From: Dichloromethanomonas sp964477085 | GTDB taxonomy: Bacteria; Bacillota; Desulfitobacteriia; Desulfitobacteriales; Syntrophobotulaceae | Assembly: GCA_964477085.1 (NCBI GenBank) | Contig: CAYZDF010000003.1 | Span: 1 to 64,000 of the forward strand | DNA length: 64,000 bases | Reading direction: 5' to 3' | Notes under the pieces: generated by a model | The model's database searches: none | Seen by the model: only the letters and a program-made list of their open reading frames with translations | What the model was told of the DNA's origin: nothing | Shown here: positions 61,482-64,000 of the stretch, one piece after another | How the letters are laid out: each line of letters starts with the position of its first letter | Position numbering within the stretch: the stretch's first letter is position 1 | Translations under genes and position numbers: made by a program

Positions 61482-61496
61482 ATGTCGGATTCTCAT
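61482..61496. repeat. 15-bp inverted repeat, right
   Basis: ATGTCGGATTCTCAT, exact complement of 60647-60661; 55 bases after the enclosed gene. No clear target-site duplication was seen outside the pair. Confidence 0.85.
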
Positions 61497-61525
61497 CTAA
61501 ATTTTAATAGTATAGGAGAATATTA

Positions 61526-61705
61526 ATGACTTATAATGCAACTTCCTTTGTTTTTGTACCTGAATACTTCATCTTAATTTTAGTTTTTCTCATTACCTTT
61601 ATTTTGGTCATAGTAGCTCTTATTAATATTATCCGATTAACTCATTATCAAATTAAATTGACCAAATTACAATTCCAAAACCTACTTAATAGAAAAAAGG
61701 ATTAA
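61526..61705 (+). CDS. Small single-pass membrane protein
   Basis: 59 residues with an AGGAGA ribosome binding site nine bases before the ATG. One strong hydrophobic segment (about 10-34: FILILVFLITFILVIVALIN) and a basic C-terminal tail (QIKLTKLQFQNLLNRKKD). No family recognised; could be a holin-like or accessory peptide. It lies between the inverted repeat and HAD copy 2. Confidence 0.55.
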   Translation: MTYNATSFVFVPEYFILILVFLITFILVIVALINIIRLTHYQIKLTKLQFQNLLNRKKD

Positions 61706-61740
61706 ACCTCTGCTTAAAATTGTATACATTTATAGAATCA

Positions 61741-62474
61741 AAATAAACAAGCCATCGAAAGAGCAAGAGAAAAGGGTGTCCTGGTAACAGTGGCCACAGG
61801 TAGAATGCCTCTTTCCGTCAGAGGTTCATTGAGCAGCTGAATATCTGCGTTCCAGTCATTGCTTGTCACGGGGCGATAGTTAAAGATATGGTTACTGGGG
61901 ACATCATCTATCGCAAGGTCATTGATAAAAAATGGGTGGCTGAAGCAGTCGAAAAGATGCAGGCTGAGGGGATGCATTGTCAAATCTATCTAAAGGATAA
62001 GATCTTTACCAATAAGTTGAATGAATGGTCAGAAACATGGCGCAAGATTTCCAAGCTTCAGGCCGAAGAAGCAGATCTTCTGGAAATCATCAGCCAGGAG
62101 GAAGAAGGAGCAGAAAAGGTTGTTTCCATCGGTGAAGAAGGCGTGATTTTTTCTAAGTATCATGATTTAAAACCTTATTTCGCCGGACGTATTCACCTCA
62201 CCATGTCCAAACCGAATTTTCTTGAGATGTCGGACGCAGCAGTCAATAAAGGTGTAGCACTGGCTTTTTTGGCCGAAAAAAAGGTATTGCCAGGGAAGAG
62301 GTCATGGCAATTGGAGACAGCCTCAATGACCTCGAAATGATTCGATACGCAGGGATCGGTGTGGCCGTGGGTAATTCTCGCCCGGAAGTTAAGGAAGAAG
62401 CAGACTACATTACCGCAAGTAACGATGCAGATGGTGTAGCGGAAGCCATCGAAAGATTTGTACTGAATAGTTGA
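61741..62474 (+). pseudogene. HAD phosphatase, 5'-truncated second copy
   Basis: Begins inside the gene at the codon for the QAIERAREKG region, so motif I and the start are missing. A 1-base deletion near 61817 (TTCCGTC for TTCCTGTC) shifts the frame early, and the same A AAA AAG heptamer and break are present near 62275-62283. The middle 150 residues are identical to copy 1. The tail in the -1 frame differs at several sites, most of them synonymous. Confidence 0.85.
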
Positions 62475-62548
62475 TCAGGACAGCAGATTATTCTTGTTTT
62501 CTGAGCTGTTTTTGGCTCTATAATGGTTAGTGTCTCAATGATCAAATA
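61741..62548 (+). repeat. 808-bp direct repeat, copy 2
   Basis: Matches 59226-60034. The two copies enclose 1.7 kb with the IS remnant, the yihY fragment and two small genes; recombination between them would delete that segment. Confidence 0.9.
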
Positions 62549-62578
62549 TGTATCAAAAGCAATATGGCATGTTAGCCG

Positions 62579-62607
62579 TTGACTTCGAAGGAAAAATCGA
62601 GTAGAAT
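62579..62607 (+). promoter_or_regulatory. Promoter of tRNA-Thr
   Basis: TTGACT (62579-62584), 17 bases, TAGAAT (62602-62607), 28 bases before the tRNA. Confidence 0.85.
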
Positions 62608-62635
62608 ATCATCTGTCATCTTACCAATTAAATAT

Positions 62636-62710
62636 GCCGATGTGGCTCAGAGGTAGAGCAGCTCACTCGTAATGAGCAGGTCGTCGGTTCGATTCCGACC
62701 ATCGGCTCCA
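62636..62710 (+). tRNA. tRNA-Thr (anticodon CGU), CCA encoded
   Basis: Acceptor GCCGATG pairs with CATCGGC; D arm GCTC/GAGC; anticodon stem GCTCA/TGAGC with the 7-base loop CTCGTAA, so the anticodon is CGT (reads ACG, threonine); T arm GTCGG-TTCGATT-CCGAC. Discriminator T followed by CCA (62708-62710). All arms pair. Its 3' half is repeated at 63025-63040. Confidence 0.96.
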
Positions 62711-62763
62711 CGCTTATAATCGTTGGATTTATTAGCATTTCGGTAAATAGGCATAAAAATAAG

Positions 62764-62812
62764 AGCAATTCATCTTTTAGAGAAAAATAAAGGGTGAATT
62801 GCTTTTGTTTTT
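62764..62812 (+). terminator. Intrinsic terminator after tRNA-Thr
   Basis: AGCAATTCA pairs with TGAATTGCT over a 22-base loop, then TTTGTTTTT. Confidence 0.82.
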
Positions 62813-62819
62813 CATTAGC

Positions 62820-62915
62820 ATGAAGGTCACGCCGCAGATAGATACCTTATTCAAAATTCTGCAGCCGCTAGGGTATACACTGGCTGTAGTCCCTTGTGAA
62901 CAGCCTCAAAAGTGA
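62820..62915 (+). pseudogene. Xre-type antitoxin C-terminal remnant
   Basis: A 31-residue frame with TPQIDTLFKILQPLGYTLAVVPCEQ, which matches the end of Xre/HipB-HigA-type helix-turn-helix antitoxins (pattern PxxxTLxKILxPLGxxLAVVP). The DNA-binding part is missing and no toxin gene is adjacent. It lies between the tRNA and the repeated tRNA end. Confidence 0.5.
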
Positions 62916-63024
62916 AACCAAAATAGTTCATCCAATCATTAAGGATTTTTTAATAGAGACATTCCCTGTATCAACCTGGCAAAATTTGCACAAGTTCAAA
63001 CGTTCTACCTTATTATAAAACAAT
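62916..63024. other. Short gap with no clear gene
   Basis: One frame is open for some 37 codons (reading KIVHPIIKDFLIETFP) in a frame different from the antitoxin remnant, but has no start or ribosome binding site. Probably debris. Confidence 0.4.
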
Positions 63025-63040
63025 GGTCGTCGGTTCGATT
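63025..63040 (+). repeat. 16-bp repeat of the tRNA-Thr 3' half, att-like
   Basis: GGTCGTCGGTTCGATT is identical to 62679-62694 inside the tRNA (variable loop through T loop). It abuts the stop codon of the radical SAM gene. The repeat has the size and place of an attachment-site core left by an integrase that uses tRNA 3' ends. Confidence 0.7.
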
Positions 63041-63943
63041 TCAAAAAAGCATAAGATTTAAACCCAATTGCTGCGCAAATTTTAAAGTTTCTTTATATTC
63101 CTGTTTGGACAGTCTTTGAGATATCTCAGGATATCCGGACGCTTCATGAGCCGGATAATACTGGTCCATTAAATTTACTGCACAATTCGGAGACAATTCC
63201 CGCTTGATGAATTTTAAGATTTCTCTGGTATCCTCCAGTCCGCCCGGCAGCATTAAATGACGGATAAGCAATCCCCGGCAAGCGATTCCTGCCTCGTTTA
63301 TTTTCAAGCCTCCTACCTGGCGGTCCATTTCCTTTAAAGCAATCTTAACCTTTTCGGGATAATCCTTAACCTGAGAATAGCGGCTGCCCCTTTCAGCAAG
63401 ATGATACTTAAAGTCGGGCATATAGATGTCAACCACGCCATCCAGCAAAACCAAAGTTTCAAGGCTTTCATAGCCACCGCAATTGTACACCAGCGGGAGG
63501 TTTAAGCCTTTTAGCGCTGCCACAAAGACTGCTTCCAAGATATTCGGGACAAAATGCGTCGGTGTTACAAGGTTGATGTTATGACAGCGGTAATGATTCT
63601 GGAGGAGGAGCATAATTTCTGCTAATGTTTCGTTAGTAATGATCTGGCCTTCTCCGCCGAAACTAAGCTCACAGTTCTGGCAAAAAACACAACGCATGTT
63701 GCAGTAAGCAAAAAAGATTGTACCCGATCCATGGTATCCGACTAAAGGGGGTTCTTCGCCGTAATGCGGACCATAGCTGGCAATCACAGCCTTGTTGGGA
63801 GCCCGGCAGAAACCAAGCTTTTCAAACCTGTTGACTCCGCAAAGGTGAGGACAAAGATTGCACTTGGTTAAATGTTGTTTGGCGTTAACCACTCGTTGTT
63901 CCAATTGATGGTTATTTAAGAGTTTATGATATCCCGGTTCCAT
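63041..63943 (-). CDS. Radical SAM protein, PflX-like (COG1313)
   Basis: 300 residues. The SAM-cluster motif is YCNMRCVFCQNC (C-x3-C-x2-C) near 80-90. An N-terminal extra cysteine region (CNLCPHLCGVNR ... GFCRAP) is typical of the COG1313 group of uncharacterised PflA-like proteins. GGYESLETL and the C-terminal MDQYYPAHEASGYPEISQRLS are also characteristic. Possibly activates or modifies a glycyl-radical or other enzyme; the substrate is unknown. AAGGTG precedes the start on the minus strand. Confidence 0.86.
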   Translation of the reverse strand: MEPGYHKLLNNHQLEQRVVNAKQHLTKCNLCPHLCGVNRFEKLGFCRAPNKAVIASYGPHYGEEPPLVGYHGSGTIFFAYCNMRCVFCQNCELSFGGEGQIITNETLAEIMLLLQNHYRCHNINLVTPTHFVPNILEAVFVAALKGLNLPLVYNCGGYESLETLVLLDGVVDIYMPDFKYHLAERGSRYSQVKDYPEKVKIALKEMDRQVGGLKINEAGIACRGLLIRHLMLPGGLEDTREILKFIKRELSPNCAVNLMDQYYPAHEASGYPEISQRLSKQEYKETLKFAQQLGLNLMLF

Positions 63944-64000
63944 TTCAGCACCTTTTCCTGAAGTTTTTCATACAGAAAGTAATATTCCCTTAGTTAAAAG

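Noticed and set aside
61738..61983. Minus-strand frames in the HAD repeats
   Set aside because: The same antisense frame appears in both copies because the DNA is duplicated; no initiation signals.

Overview
The window looks like the chromosome of a low-GC, anaerobic, probably spore-forming Firmicute of the Clostridia, most likely Peptococcaceae/Desulfitobacteriaceae (the Dehalobacter, Desulfitobacterium, Syntrophobotulus group). This is inferred from the gene order infA-rpmJ-rpsM-rpsK-rpsD-rpoA-rplQ-truA-rplM-rpsI-cwlD, from CwlD and PrsW (proteins typical of spore formers), from the very large acyl-CoA dehydratase activase, and from strong AGGAGG ribosome binding sites. No species can be fixed from the sequence alone.

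Layout. 1-5.1 kb: end of the large ribosomal protein cluster, with its own promoter and leader before rplM-rpsI. 5.0-7.4 kb: a small AT-rich accessory patch that starts with a 62-bp near-perfect repeat of the rpsI 3' end plus terminator. It carries three small membrane proteins and a HepT-like remnant. 7.5-9.5 kb: cwlD and an M20 amidohydrolase. 9.6-18.8 kb: argCJBD-carAB behind a promoter overlapped by a probable ArgR operator. The pathway is completed by argF, argG and argH at 37-41 kb, and argF has a closely similar promoter/operator. 18.9-21.8 kb: PhzF-like protein, IscU-like scaffold, aspartate-type aminotransferase. 22.1-28.3 kb: a catabolic-looking cluster (two FAH-family hydrolases, a YbhJ-type aconitase-like hydratase, an atypical SDR, a GntR/FCD regulator) whose substrate is unknown. 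28.5-35.4 kb: a methionine-rich lipoprotein, the activase, and a DUF2087 regulator with a GIY-YIG protein. 41-45 kb: three DnaA-box-like sites, nadE, a 5'-nucleotidase-like HAD, vanY-like and murC. 45-59 kb: mostly small membrane, redox and housekeeping genes, including a free-standing AMP-binding C-terminal domain, a ferredoxin under a CsoR/CstR-like operator, DUF421, PrsW, a phosphoesterase and a diguanylate cyclase. 59.1-63.0 kb: a scrambled region with two copies of a HAD phosphatase gene, an IS 5' remnant fused to a yihY fragment, a gene between 15-bp inverted repeats, tRNA-Thr(CGU), and a 16-bp repeat of the tRNA 3' half. 63.0-63.9 kb: a PflX-like radical SAM protein.

The most interesting signals are these. 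(1) The HAD gene breaks at a perfect A_AAA_AAG slippery heptamer followed by a stem-loop, and the -1 frame restores the expected C-terminus in both copies. (2) The rpsI 3' end is duplicated around a small island. (3) There are three tandem DnaA-box-like sites between argH and nadE. (4) A ferredoxin promoter carries a CsoR/CstR-type palindrome. (5) The 59-63 kb region shows layered mobile-element scars. (6) The FAH/hydratase/SDR cluster may encode an uncharacterised carboxylate pathway. No CRISPR array, complete insertion sequence, prophage or rRNA operon was seen.
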